Below are positions 25,967 to 34,776 of a stretch of DNA of 64,000 bases, in pieces. Every line of letters starts with the position of its first letter. Positions within the stretch are counted from its first letter, which is position 1. The DNA is from Acidobacteriota bacterium (lineage in GTDB: Bacteria > Acidobacteriota > Thermoanaerobaculia > Multivoradales > Multivoraceae), in NCBI GenBank assembly GCA_003388555.1, contig QQVD01000005.1, positions 1 to 64,000 of the forward strand, in the 5' to 3' direction. Under the pieces are notes generated by a model that saw only the letters and a list, made by a program, of their open reading frames with translations, did no database searches and was not told where the DNA came from. The position numbers and the translations under genes were made by a program.

Positions 25967-27271
25967 TCAGCCCGCCAGCGCCTCCAGGCCGTAGTACGCC
26001 ACCACACTGGCGACGATGGCGCCGCGCAGCCAGCCGATCTCGGCAACTCGTCCCGAGGCGAGGCGCAACACCGCCCAGGACACCAATCCAGCGGCGATCC
26101 CGTGCGCGATCGAAAAGGTGAACGGCATCACGGCCAAGGTGAGGAACGCGGGCACCGCGTCGGCCAGGTCCCGCCACGCGATGTCCTGCACGCCACGCAT
26201 CATCAGGGCGCCGACGACCACCAGCACCGGCGCGGTGGCCAGCGGCGGCACGGCGACGAAGACGGGAGCGAAGAAGAGTGCCGAGAGGAAGAGGCCGGCG
26301 ACGGTGACCGCGACCAGGCCGGTGCGGCCACCCTCCTCGATGCCGGCCGCCGACTCGATGTAGGTGGTCACCGTCGAAGTGCCGAGCAGGGCGCCGGCCG
26401 AGGTGCCGATGGCGTCGGCGGCGAAGGCGCGTTCGCTGTGCTGCAGGTTGCCGTGCTCGTCCTCGATGCCGGCCAGCCGTCCCACTCCCATCAGGGTGCC
26501 GGCGGTGTCGAAGAAGTCGACGAAGAGGAAGGCGAGGATCACCGGGATCAGCGACAGGTCGAGCACGTGCCGGAGGTCGGCAGCGAGGAAGGTCTCGCTC
26601 GGCAGGCTCGGCCAGGAGATCCAACGCTCCGGCCCTGCTGCCAGGCCGCCGGCCCAGGCGGCGAACGAGAGGCCGACGATCACCAGCAGCAGTCCACCCG
26701 CGATCCTCAGGTGCAGCAGCGCCGCGGCGAGCAGGATGCCGACGAAGGCGAGCAGGGCTGGAGGCGAGGTGAGCGGGCCGAGGTCGACCAGGGTCGCCGG
26801 GTGGGCCACCACCAGGCCGGCGTTCTGCAGCCCGATGAAGGCGAGGAAGAGGCCGATGCCCGCCATGGTGCCGTCGCGCACTGGTACCGGGACGGCGGCG
26901 AGGATCGCCGAGCGGAAGCCGGCGAGCGAGAGGGCGAGGAAGAGCACTCCTTCGACGAAGACGGCCGCCAGCGCCACCTGCCAGGAGACACCGAGGCCCT
27001 GGACCACCGAGTAGGCGAAGTAGGCGTTGAGTCCCATCCCCGGCGCCAGTGCGAAGGGCAGGTTCGCCCACAACCCCATCACCAGGCAGGCGAGCGCCGA
27101 TGCCAGCGCCGTCGCCGCGAGCACGTCGCCCGGGGGCATCCCCGCCGCGGCGAGGATCTGCGGGTGCACGAAGAGGATGTAGGAGAGGGTCAGGAACGTC
27201 GCCAGTCCGGCGCGCAGCTCGCGCCCGACCGTGGTGCCGTGGCGGCGGAGATGGAAGAGGCGCTCGAGCAT
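25967..27271 (-). CDS. AzgA-type purine (adenine/guanine/hypoxanthine) permease
   Basis: The 434-residue, roughly 13-helix protein belongs to the NCS2/AzgA-like family. Family marks are TVGRELRAGLATFLTLSYILFVHPQIL, APGMGLNAYFAYSVV, FLFVDFFDTAGTLMGVGRLAG and ALLGTSTVTTYIESAAGIEEGGRTGL. It should import purine bases with protons. The ATG at 27271 is chosen because it begins the family N-terminus (MLERLFHLRRHGTTVGRE); an upstream in-frame start would read from the purine-repeat spacer. It converges on the SnoaL lipoprotein gene 10 bp away. Confidence 0.9.
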   Translation of the reverse strand: MLERLFHLRRHGTTVGRELRAGLATFLTLSYILFVHPQILAAAGMPPGDVLAATALASALACLVMGLWANLPFALAPGMGLNAYFAYSVVQGLGVSWQVALAAVFVEGVLFLALSLAGFRSAILAAVPVPVRDGTMAGIGLFLAFIGLQNAGLVVAHPATLVDLGPLTSPPALLAFVGILLAAALLHLRIAGGLLLVIVGLSFAAWAGGLAAGPERWISWPSLPSETFLAADLRHVLDLSLIPVILAFLFVDFFDTAGTLMGVGRLAGIEDEHGNLQHSERAFAADAIGTSAGALLGTSTVTTYIESAAGIEEGGRTGLVAVTVAGLFLSALFFAPVFVAVPPLATAPVLVVVGALMMRGVQDIAWRDLADAVPAFLTLAVMPFTFSIAHGIAAGLVSWAVLRLASGRVAEIGWLRGAIVASVVAYYGLEALAG

Positions 27272-27660
27272 TGGTGGGACGATAGCCGGCGGGGAGGGGG
27301 GAGAGGAGAGGGACAAGGGAAAAGGGAAAAGGGAAAAGGGAAAAGGGCAGAGGGCAGAGGGCAGAGGGGATGGGACAGGGGACAGGGGACAGGGGTGTAG
27401 GGATCAGGGAAGCGGGAAACAGAGAGTTGGGGAAAGGGAGACGGGAAGAGGGAAGAGGGAGTTTGAGGACAGTGAGATCGCCTCTTCGCCCTTTTTCCTC
27501 TCCTCTTTCACTTCTCCCTTCCCCAACCCCTTTCCCCTCGTCCCCGCCTCCACCTACTTCTCTCTCTCTTCCCTTTCCCCTTGTCCCTCGTCCCTCGTCC
27601 CTCGTCCCTCTCCTCTCCTCTCCCCCAACCCCTCTCCCCAGCGTCTGGGCGCGGCGCCGG
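27272..27660. repeat. Mirror-image purine/pyrimidine tract of GGGA heptamers
   Basis: 27290-27470 is purine-rich on the plus strand, with GGGAAAA x4, GGGCAGA x3 and GGGACAG-type units. 27480-27640 is pyrimidine-rich, with CTCGTCC repeats, the complement of the GGGACGA unit seen at 11971. The halves can pair imperfectly as a long hairpin or cruciform, and the G-runs could form quadruplexes. The spacer lies between the divergent AzgA permease and CbrC-like genes; no gene is supported here. Confidence 0.9.
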
Positions 27661-27707
27661 TGCTGGCGGTCCTCCCCTGGCGGTGGCACTATCGCTTCGC
27701 GGCGCGA

Positions 27708-27800
27708 GTGCTGCCGACCGTGATCAGGCTCATCCAGCTCTACGGCGTCTGCCTGCTGGGCTTCGGACTCGTTCTCGCCTGGGCTCTGGTTGCCGGGTAG
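27708..27800 (+). CDS. Possible 30-residue single-helix membrane peptide
   Basis: A frame starting at GTG 27708 encodes a short basic/aromatic start and a convincing membrane helix (LYGVCLLGFGLVLAWALVA). The same frame is open upstream with protein-like residues (WHYRFAAR), so the true start may be earlier, but no clear ribosome site was found. It lies just before the CbrC-like gene. It may be a real small protein or chance. Confidence 0.25.
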   Translation: MLPTVIRLIQLYGVCLLGFGLVLAWALVAG

Positions 27801-27852
27801 CAGAGTCGGAGCAGCGTCGGTTCAGACTTCCCGTGGAAGGAGGTCGCGAGCC

Positions 27853-28401
27853 ATGTCCGAGACGCTTCCCCTCTTCCGGTATCACCCGGATCCGATCTCG
27901 AGCGGCTCCCTGGAACCCTCGAGCGGCGCCTGCGCCTGCTGCGGCCGGGCGCGAGGTTGGCTGTACACCGGTCCGGTCTTCTCGGCCGACGAGCAGCACG
28001 GCAGCGTCTGTCCATGGTGCATCGCCGACGGCAGCGCGCACCGCGATCTCGGGCTCGAGTTCGCCGATCCTGCCGGCGTCGGCGGCTACGGCCTGTGGCC
28101 GTCGGTGGCCGAGGAGATCGTCGCGTGTGTCGTCCAGCGCACTCCCTGTTTCTCGGGATGGCAGCAGGAGCGGTGGCTCACCTGCTGCGGCGAGGCTGCC
28201 GCCTTCATCGGCAGGGCCGGCCAGCGTGAGCTGCTGGCTCACGGCAGCGAGGCGATCGAGTCGATCCGCGCCGAGAGCGGGATGTCGGGCACCGACTGGC
28301 GCGACTATCTCGCTGCACTGGACGCCGACGGCAGCCCCACGGCCTATCTGTTCCGCTGCCTGCACTGTGGACGGGTCGGCGGCTACTCCGACTGCGACTG
28401 A
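27853..28401 (+). CDS. CbrC (UPF0167) family protein
   Basis: The 182-residue soluble protein resembles Escherichia coli CbrC: FRYHPDPISSGSLEPSSGACACCGRARGWLYTGPVF, CPWCIADGSAHRDLGLEFAD, and TPCFSGWQQERWLTCCGEAAAFIG, with a C-terminal CLHCG. The Cys pairs suggest one or two zinc sites. CbrC affects colicin tolerance in E. coli, but its biochemical role is not known. The start is well supported by AAGGAGGT 9 nt before the ATG. Confidence 0.85.
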   Translation: MSETLPLFRYHPDPISSGSLEPSSGACACCGRARGWLYTGPVFSADEQHGSVCPWCIADGSAHRDLGLEFADPAGVGGYGLWPSVAEEIVACVVQRTPCFSGWQQERWLTCCGEAAAFIGRAGQRELLAHGSEAIESIRAESGMSGTDWRDYLAALDADGSPTAYLFRCLHCGRVGGYSDCD

Positions 28402-28407
28402 GCTCGC

Positions 28408-28451
28408 CGCGCCCCCCCAGGGCGGCCGCACGGCGCGCGCGGGGGGGGCGG
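28408..28451. terminator. Very GC-rich hairpin after the CbrC-like gene
   Basis: A run of seven C at 28412-28418 and a run of eight G at 28441-28448, flanked by GC pairs, can form a strong stem around CAGGGCGGCCGCACGGCGCG. There is no T-run. It lies directly downstream of the stop at 28401 and upstream of a TTAGAGT promoter-like element at 28452-28458. Confidence 0.4.
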
Positions 28452-28504
28452 TTAGAGTTCGCCAGCACCCCCTCAGTCTCCTTCCGTTCCGAGAGTTCCC
28501 GAGA

Positions 28505-29719
28505 ATGTCGCAGGACTTCCGTGCCGCGCTGCTCTGCGGCGACCACGTCACCTGGATCGCCTCGTGTGGCCGCGAGGTGGAACGGAAGGAGATCCGCCCG
28601 CGCTTCCCCGACGAGTACCGCGACCGGGCGGTGGCGATCGCCCGGCGCAACGAGTGGAAGATGCAGGGGATGGCGCGCATGCTCGGCGGCGGCACCCCGA
28701 TCGATCTCCCCGAGACGGCGATCGGGGTCGCGTCGCAGGTCGTCGATCTCGCCGCGTTCGACGTCTCCTCCGGCACCGGTGGCGCCGCGTCCTTCGTCTA
28801 CGTGGTGCAGGCCGAGGGAGTCAGCGGGCTGTTCAGGGTCGATGCCGAGAGCGAGCAGGAGCACCGCCTCTTCCACAGCAACCTGGTGCGGGTGCAGTCG
28901 ATCTCGCCGTGCTCGCCCGCAGGTCGCCTGCTCTGCTCCACCGCGGATGCCCACGGCACCGCGGATCTGGCGCTCATCGACCTCGAGCACGGGGGCATCA
29001 CCGAGCTCACCGAAGGCGATTCCGTCGACGAGGCTCCGGCCTGGGTCGAAGGCAGCGACGAGCGCCTCGTCTACCAGAGCGCCGGGGTCTCACGCGGAGA
29101 GCACGGTTACGTCAACGCGGTGGGCCCGCGCTCCATCCAGCGCCTCGATCTCGCCGCCGGCCGCGTCGAAGAGGTCCTGGCCGAGGATTCCTCGGACCTG
29201 CTGTGCCCGCGTCAGATGCGCGACGGCACCCTCTACTTCCTGCGCCGGCCTTGGAAGCTGAAGGGTGGCGCCACGCCGTGGGAGTGGCTCAGGTCGATCG
29301 CTCTCTTCCCCTTCCATCTCGGCATGGCGGTCTTCCACGTCGTGCACCTGCTGAGCCGATCGCAGACCCGCAAGCCGCTGCTGCCGGAGGCGCGCCGCCA
29401 GCAGGGCGACGGCAGGCCGCTCTGGCTGTGGGGCGCGCTGGTCGACGAGGCGTCGAAGAGCGAGCGCCGTCGTGGCGGCGACGCCTCACGACGCTCACCT
29501 CCCAGCCTGGTGCCGCCGGACTGGCAGCTGGTGCGTCGAACGCCGGAGGGCGAGGAGCAGATCCTGGCCCGGGGTGTCGTCTCCTACGCGCCACTGGCGA
29601 ACGGCGAGGTGCTCTACACCACCGGCCACCACCTCCACCGCGTCGCAGTCGACGGCGCCAACGAGCGGATCTGCTCGGTGCGCCGGGCCACCCGCCTGGT
29701 GGTCCTGAATGGAGCATGA
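28505..29719 (+). CDS. TolB/WD40-like beta-propeller protein
   Basis: The 404-residue protein shows blades such as GGAASFVYVVQAEGVSGLFRVDAES, GRLLCSTADAHGTADLALIDLEHGGITELTEGD, ERLVYQSAGVSRGEHG and GTLYFLRRPWKLKGG, like TolB-type propellers. No signal peptide is visible; it begins MSQDFRAALLCGDHVTW. A hydrophobic stretch in the middle (WEWLRSIALFPFHLGMAVFHVVHLL) may be a membrane helix or interface. Its stop overlaps the next gene by 11 bp, indicating co-translation with the DoxX-like membrane protein. A TTAGAGT element (28452-28458) is a candidate -10 site about 45 bp upstream. Function unknown. Confidence 0.72.
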   Translation: MSQDFRAALLCGDHVTWIASCGREVERKEIRPRFPDEYRDRAVAIARRNEWKMQGMARMLGGGTPIDLPETAIGVASQVVDLAAFDVSSGTGGAASFVYVVQAEGVSGLFRVDAESEQEHRLFHSNLVRVQSISPCSPAGRLLCSTADAHGTADLALIDLEHGGITELTEGDSVDEAPAWVEGSDERLVYQSAGVSRGEHGYVNAVGPRSIQRLDLAAGRVEEVLAEDSSDLLCPRQMRDGTLYFLRRPWKLKGGATPWEWLRSIALFPFHLGMAVFHVVHLLSRSQTRKPLLPEARRQQGDGRPLWLWGALVDEASKSERRRGGDASRRSPPSLVPPDWQLVRRTPEGEEQILARGVVSYAPLANGEVLYTTGHHLHRVAVDGANERICSVRRATRLVVLNGA

Positions 29720-31181
29720 AGCGAAGCCGGTGGCGGCGGCGCCGCGCGAAGAGGCAGGTGGGGTAGCCGACAGACGCCCGGGCCGGCCGCCGCGTCAGCA
29801 GTGGCTGTTGCGCTTCGCCCTCGCCTACACCTTCCTCTACATGCTGCCGTTCCCGCTGACGCTGCTCGGCATGCTCTACATGATCCCCGGATTCGGCGAG
29901 CTGCCGGTGCTCTCCAGCGTGGTGGGCTACATCGTCGGCGTGCATTCCCTGGTCACGCAGCCGGTGGTGCTGTGGATGGGGCGTGCGCTCTTCGCCGTCG
30001 AAGCCGAGGTCCAGGGCACCGGCAGCGGCGACATGACCTGGCACTACCTCGACCTGCTGTTCGATCTCCTGCTCGCCCTCGTGGTCGCCGCGGTGTGGTC
30101 GTCGCGGCGCCGGGGACGGCCGGTCTCGGTACGGCTGCGCGACGGCTGGCAGGTGATGGCACGCTACTACCTGGGATCCACGTTGCTCAGCTACGGCTTC
30201 GCCAAGGTCTTTCCGCTCCAGTTCCCGGCACCGGGCCCAGACCGCCTGCTGCAGCCGTACGGCGACTCGTCGCCGATGGGTCTGCTGTGGACCTTCATGG
30301 GCGCGAGCACCGGCTACCAGATCTTCGGCGGTCTGATGGAGCTGGCCGGGGGCTATCTGCTCTTCTTCCGCCGCACCACCCTGCTCGGCGCCCTGGTCAG
30401 TGCTGGAGTGCTCGCCAACATCCTCGCCCTCAACGTCTTCTACGACGTGCCGGTGAAGCTGTTCAGCGCCCACCTGCTGCTGGTCGCCTGCCTGATCGCG
30501 CTGCCCGACGTGCCGCGGCTGGTGCGGCTGTTCCTGCACAACCGTGCCGTCGAGGCCGGCGATCTCACCCCGCGCTGGCACGGCTCGAGGCTGTCGCGCA
30601 GGTGGCTGCTGGCGGTCAAGTGGTCGATCATCGCCTCGGTCACCGCGGTGCAGGTGGTCGGCAGCATCGGACTCGCCCGCTCGCCGGGAGCCTTCCTCGC
30701 CGAACGCAGCGCGCTGCGCGGCGTCTACGCGGTGGAGTCGTTCGCCATCGTCGGGGCTGCCGAGGGAGTGGTCCCGGACGTCGACGAAGGCGTCGCTGGT
30801 GACGAAGTGGTCGCGACGGGCGAGGACGAAGGGAGCCCGGGTGCGGCGGCCGAGGAAGCGCCGGTGCCCGACGGCCTGCGGTGGGTGCGGGTAGGGCTCA
30901 ACCCGCCGTGGGTCGGCACCGTGCAGCGCGCCGACGGCTCGGCGGTGCGTCTGCGGCTGCGACTCGACGAGGAGCAGGGCACGCTGGCCCTCTTCGACCG
31001 CGGCCTCGCCGAGCCGCCGCACGTGCCGATGGTCTACGAGCGGTCCGACGACGGCTCGCTCGAGCTGCGGGGCCTGTTCGACGGTCACAGGCTCGAGGTC
31101 GTGCTGCGCCCGCTGGAGCACGAGGCACTGCTGACCTCGCGTGGATTCCGCTGGGTCAACGAGTACCCGTTCAATCGTTGA
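29709..31181 (+). CDS. DoxX-like multi-pass membrane protein
   Basis: The 490-residue protein has a Pro/Arg-rich cytoplasmic start and at least seven hydrophobic helices, including LRFALAYTFLYMLPFPLTLLG, LDLLFDLLLALVVAAVWS, YYLGSTLLSYGFAKVFPLQFP, LMELAGGYLLFF and LLGALVSAGVLANILALNVFYDV. The SYGFAKVFPLQFP and MELAGGYLLFFRR segments resemble DoxX/HTTM-type proteins. An acidic linker (about 345-400) leads to a soluble C-terminal domain of about 90 residues (WVGTVQRADGSAVRLRLRLDEE). The start ATG lies inside the upstream propeller gene, so the two probably act together. Function unknown. Confidence 0.72.
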   Translation: MEHEAKPVAAAPREEAGGVADRRPGRPPRQQWLLRFALAYTFLYMLPFPLTLLGMLYMIPGFGELPVLSSVVGYIVGVHSLVTQPVVLWMGRALFAVEAEVQGTGSGDMTWHYLDLLFDLLLALVVAAVWSSRRRGRPVSVRLRDGWQVMARYYLGSTLLSYGFAKVFPLQFPAPGPDRLLQPYGDSSPMGLLWTFMGASTGYQIFGGLMELAGGYLLFFRRTTLLGALVSAGVLANILALNVFYDVPVKLFSAHLLLVACLIALPDVPRLVRLFLHNRAVEAGDLTPRWHGSRLSRRWLLAVKWSIIASVTAVQVVGSIGLARSPGAFLAERSALRGVYAVESFAIVGAAEGVVPDVDEGVAGDEVVATGEDEGSPGAAAEEAPVPDGLRWVRVGLNPPWVGTVQRADGSAVRLRLRLDEEQGTLALFDRGLAEPPHVPMVYERSDDGSLELRGLFDGHRLEVVLRPLEHEALLTSRGFRWVNEYPFNR

Positions 31182-31231
31182 GGGTCAGGCGTCGCGCCCT
31201 CGTGACGCGGGCACCGGGGAAGGCCGGCGGA

Positions 31232-32599
31232 TCAGGGCGTGCTCTGCGACCAGGCCGAGACGTCGCCGCTGGCGAAGCCATCCGAGAAGATCTCTTCCGA
31301 GAAGCGCAGCATGGCGCCCGAGATCCTGCCTGCCACGAGATGCTGCGGCGCGCCGCCGAAGAGGTCGTCGTCCGCCCACGCCACCGCGGCGCCGAGCCGA
31401 TCGAGCTCGGGGGGAGCCGATGTCGCGAGCGCCGTCTGCCGCCAGAGGGGGCTCGCGCCGGCTGGCTCGTGAGCCACCAGCACAGCGCCCTGTCCCGCCG
31501 CACCGCCCTCCGCTTCGTCGTGCGGCCAGCCCGGGGCTCCCACCGCCAGCCGCGAGCCGTCCTCCGAGAGAGCCACCGAGGTCCCCAGCTCGGCGTCGAT
31601 CGGCACGCCTTCGAGGCCACTCAGCAGCGAGCCCGCCGCGACCCAGCTGCCACCGCCCTGGCGCTCGAAGAAGTAGACCTGGCCTCGCGGGCCACAGCCG
31701 ATCGTCGGTGGCACGACGCAGAGCTCGGTGCGCGGAGCGCCGACGGCGAGCCGCGAGCCCGAGAGCGCCACCGACTCGCCGAACCCGATCGCATTGGGCG
31801 GGGCGAAGAGAGTGCTGCGCAGCTGCCAGGTGGAGCTCGACGGGCTCGGCACCCGCTCGTAGACCTGCACCTGGTCGAGGCCGGGGATTCCCAGGGCCAG
31901 ACGGTGGTCGTCGATCGCGACCTGCAGCGCCCCGGCCTGAGGCAGGGTCAGCGAGTGTTCGACCGCCCACAGCGCACCGAGGTTCGCCAGGATCACCAGA
32001 TGCGACTGGGCCTGCAGCGGCGACGTCTGCAGGTCGCGCCAGGTGACGGCGAGCGCAGGCCCGATCGCGAAGTTGCCGAAGGCGAGTACGGTGGCGGCGA
32101 GCCCGTCGGCCTCGGTGGAGGTCTGGCCGGAGGCGTACACCGTCTCCCAGACCAATCCGCGCGGGCCCACCGTCGCGCCGCTGGCGGTGGCCCCGATGCC
32201 GGCGGTCGACAGACTCTGCAGCGTGAGGCCGGAAGGCGACGCGGGTATCGCACGGTAGACCGAGACCCCATCGGTGGCGACCGGTGCCGCGTCGAAGCCG
32301 GGAAACGGACCGGGGATGGAGGTGCGTGTCCAGGCTCCTCCGCTTCGCTTCCAGAAGGCCATCTCGGCGACTCCTCCGGGCGTCGAGCCGGACGCCACGA
32401 CCACGGTCCCGCGCGCTGCGACCCGCCCCCCGAAGTCCAGGTCGTCCGGCGGCACCGCGCTCTGGGTGTGGACCTCGAGAGGTCTCAACGGGCTCTGCGC
32501 CGCCCCCGCGGTCGGCACGGCGGCGAGCAGGACGAAGACGAAGCCGATCGCCGCCTGGCGCATCGGTCCGCCGATTCGTGGTCCCATGGTGTGCGTCAT
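31232..32599 (-). CDS. Secreted FG-GAP repeat protein with C-terminal FASGD..AWS tag
   Basis: The 455-residue protein has a signal peptide (about 1-35, AIGFVFVLLAAVPTAGAAQ) and integrin-alpha-like FG-GAP repeats: DLDFGGRVAARGTVVVASG, IGFGESVALSGSRLAVGAP, LGTSVALSEDGSRLAVGAPG, DRLGAAVAWADDDLFGGAP. These normally build a seven-bladed propeller with Ca2+ sites. The last 18 residues, FSDGFASGDVSAWSQSTP, match the tag on the proteins at 3557 and 51631. The ATG at 32599 has GGAGGAG about 9 nt upstream. Extracellular role unknown. Confidence 0.82.
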   Translation of the reverse strand: MTHTMGPRIGGPMRQAAIGFVFVLLAAVPTAGAAQSPLRPLEVHTQSAVPPDDLDFGGRVAARGTVVVASGSTPGGVAEMAFWKRSGGAWTRTSIPGPFPGFDAAPVATDGVSVYRAIPASPSGLTLQSLSTAGIGATASGATVGPRGLVWETVYASGQTSTEADGLAATVLAFGNFAIGPALAVTWRDLQTSPLQAQSHLVILANLGALWAVEHSLTLPQAGALQVAIDDHRLALGIPGLDQVQVYERVPSPSSSTWQLRSTLFAPPNAIGFGESVALSGSRLAVGAPRTELCVVPPTIGCGPRGQVYFFERQGGGSWVAAGSLLSGLEGVPIDAELGTSVALSEDGSRLAVGAPGWPHDEAEGGAAGQGAVLVAHEPAGASPLWRQTALATSAPPELDRLGAAVAWADDDLFGGAPQHLVAGRISGAMLRFSEEIFSDGFASGDVSAWSQSTP

Positions 32600-32691
32600 G
32601 GCGCTGGCTCCTCCGCAGGTGACACGTAGACCGACCTCGAGAGCGGCCATCGCCGGTGACGGCCAGCGCCACCGGGTCACGGCGGTCGGGA

Positions 32692-34695
32692 TCAGTCGGT
32701 GACGTAGCCGAGCTTGCGCAGGCGCTGCATCGTCTCTTCGACGCCGGCGGCGTACACCGGATCGCGGTCGGGCTCGCGCCAGCGCACGGCGCCGGTGGAC
32801 GGCAGGCGTTCGGGCGGACGCTCCAGCACCCACCGCTGCTGCTCGGGGCGGTGTTCGAAGGCCTCAGCGGCACCCTCCTCGGCGCCGGCGCCGGTGGAGG
32901 CGTCGAAGAGCAGCAGCACCGGCTCTGCGAGCTCGGGCGGGTCGGCATCGGCGCCGGCGGTCGGCTGTCGCGACGAGGAGGCCGGACCCTGTGCGGCGCT
33001 CGGTGATGAGGCTGCAGGATCGCAGTCACCCCAGCACCAGGCGCGACGATCGACCCCGCCGCGGTAGAAGCCGGTCACCGCCTCGTGCGCCCCAGCGCCA
33101 CGGGCGAAGGTCCAGCGGCCGGGGCCCGCGGCGCCGAGTTGCCGGGCCAGATCGAGCCAGAAGTCGTCGGGCAGCTCGCTCCAGCTGGCGCGGCGCTCCG
33201 CGCTGTCGTCGTCCGCCTGTGGCTGGCGCACCCGCGCCAGGTCGCCTCGTTGGCGCAGCCACGCCTCGATCGCAGTCTCCGGCGGTGGCGCTTCGCCGAT
33301 CCAGCGGGAACTGGCGAACCAGTGCCTGGCGTCGAAGCGGGCGAACCGCGGGGGGCCATGTACGAAGCTCTCGGTCGAAGCCGCCGATTCGGGGGCCCTC
33401 GCGCGCGCTGCGGACCATCCGTCCGGGTCGAGGAGCAACTCGCCGAGCCCGGTGAGCGAGACCGGTGCGGACGCCGTGGCCTCGTCGAGGGCCGCGACCG
33501 GCGCCGCCTGTCGACCGGCGATCCACAGCGGCACCTGCGCCACCTCGGTGTAGACGGTGGGACCGTGCCCGAAGCCACCGTGCTCGCCGAACTCCTCGCC
33601 GTGGTCGGCGGTCAGCACGATCAGATCGATGGGTCGCAGGCGGTGGATCTCGTCGATCAGCCAGGTCAGCGTCTCGTCGAGATGACGCACCTCGCTGGCG
33701 TAGGCGGCGCGCAGCGCCGGGACGTCGGCGGCGGCTGCCTCGGGGCTGCCGCTCTGCGGCGCCGCGAAGCTCTCGCCGCTCTCGTGGTTGCGGTAGGGAT
33801 CGTGGGGGTCCATGAAGTGCAGGTAGAGGAAGAGGTCTTCCCCCTGCAGCCAACGGACCACCTGCAGCGCCTTGTCCGCCACCTCGGTGGCGTCGGGGAT
33901 CCGCCAGCCCTCGAGATAGGTCGGCACGTCGTAGAGATCGAAGCCCTGACTGAAGCCGTTCTCGTGGCCGAGAGTGGGGTTGGCGACGATGGCGGCGGTC
34001 GCGAAGCCGCGCTGACGCGCTCGCGCGGCCACGGTGCCAGCGCCTTCCGGGACGGCGATCAGCGCTCCGTCGGCGGCGCGCAGGCTGGAGGGTGGGCGAC
34101 CGACGAAGAGGGACGCCATCGACGGCAGGGTCCAGGTGGCGGGAGCGAAGGCGCTGGTGAGACGGCGACCTCCGAGACTGGCGAAGGCCGCCTGGAGCTC
34201 GACCATCTCCTCCTCGGCGACGTCGGCCCGTAGCGTGTCGGCGACGACGAAGAGCCGCAGCTGCGGCTGGCGCGGTGCCGGTCCGCGGCGCGGGTGCACC
34301 ACCAACGAGGCTGGCGCGGCGGGCGTCGACTCGGTGTTGGCGCTGCCCACCGGTGGCCCGCCGACCAGTGGCCTGAGCGGTCGCACCGCGCCGCGCACCG
34401 CCAGCTCGCCGGCCTCGGCGTCCCGGGTCTCCAGCACCAGGGCGCGCGCGTCGGCCGGAACGCCGTCGACCAGAGCCTCGGGAGTCGCAGCCCAGATCCA
34501 GGTCGTGCCGACGTGCACCCACTGGCTCGCGACGGTGAGCTCCGGCGCCGGCGGCTCACGGACGCATCCGGGCAGCGCGAGCCCGACGGCGAGGAACTGG
34601 AGGAGCAGCAGCAGGCGCGGCGCTGGCGGTCGCGGCGGCGAGTTGGATGGCCGGGCGGCGGGTTGCCGCAGGCTGGGCGCGACGGAAGCGGACAT
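32692..34695 (-). CDS. Sulfatase-like lipoprotein (alkaline phosphatase superfamily)
   Basis: The 667-residue protein has a lipoprotein signal (LLLLLQFLAVGLALPGC, lipidated Cys44), an N-terminal extension, then a sulfatase fold: LFVVADTLRADV, LTSAFAPATWTLPSMASLFVGRPPSS, FLYLHFMDPHDPYRNHE, LIVLTADHGEEFGEHGGFGHG. The formylglycine motif C/S-x-P-x-R is replaced by T-L-P-S-M, so ordinary sulfatase activity is unlikely. It ends in MQRLRKLGYVTD, a tail frequent on sulfatase-like proteins and also found on the arylsulfotransferase-like protein at 39644. Surface or periplasmic lipoprotein; substrate unknown. Confidence 0.82.
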   Translation of the reverse strand: MSASVAPSLRQPAARPSNSPPRPPAPRLLLLLQFLAVGLALPGCVREPPAPELTVASQWVHVGTTWIWAATPEALVDGVPADARALVLETRDAEAGELAVRGAVRPLRPLVGGPPVGSANTESTPAAPASLVVHPRRGPAPRQPQLRLFVVADTLRADVAEEEMVELQAAFASLGGRRLTSAFAPATWTLPSMASLFVGRPPSSLRAADGALIAVPEGAGTVAARARQRGFATAAIVANPTLGHENGFSQGFDLYDVPTYLEGWRIPDATEVADKALQVVRWLQGEDLFLYLHFMDPHDPYRNHESGESFAAPQSGSPEAAAADVPALRAAYASEVRHLDETLTWLIDEIHRLRPIDLIVLTADHGEEFGEHGGFGHGPTVYTEVAQVPLWIAGRQAAPVAALDEATASAPVSLTGLGELLLDPDGWSAARARAPESAASTESFVHGPPRFARFDARHWFASSRWIGEAPPPETAIEAWLRQRGDLARVRQPQADDDSAERRASWSELPDDFWLDLARQLGAAGPGRWTFARGAGAHEAVTGFYRGGVDRRAWCWGDCDPAASSPSAAQGPASSSRQPTAGADADPPELAEPVLLLFDASTGAGAEEGAAEAFEHRPEQQRWVLERPPERLPSTGAVRWREPDRDPVYAAGVEETMQRLRKLGYVTD

Positions 34696-34776
34696 CGCGC
34701 GATTCTTCCAGAGGGAGGTCGCCGCCGGCGGTGGGGCTGCGCTCGCGGACGCCCGCGCAATGACGTACGACCGGCC

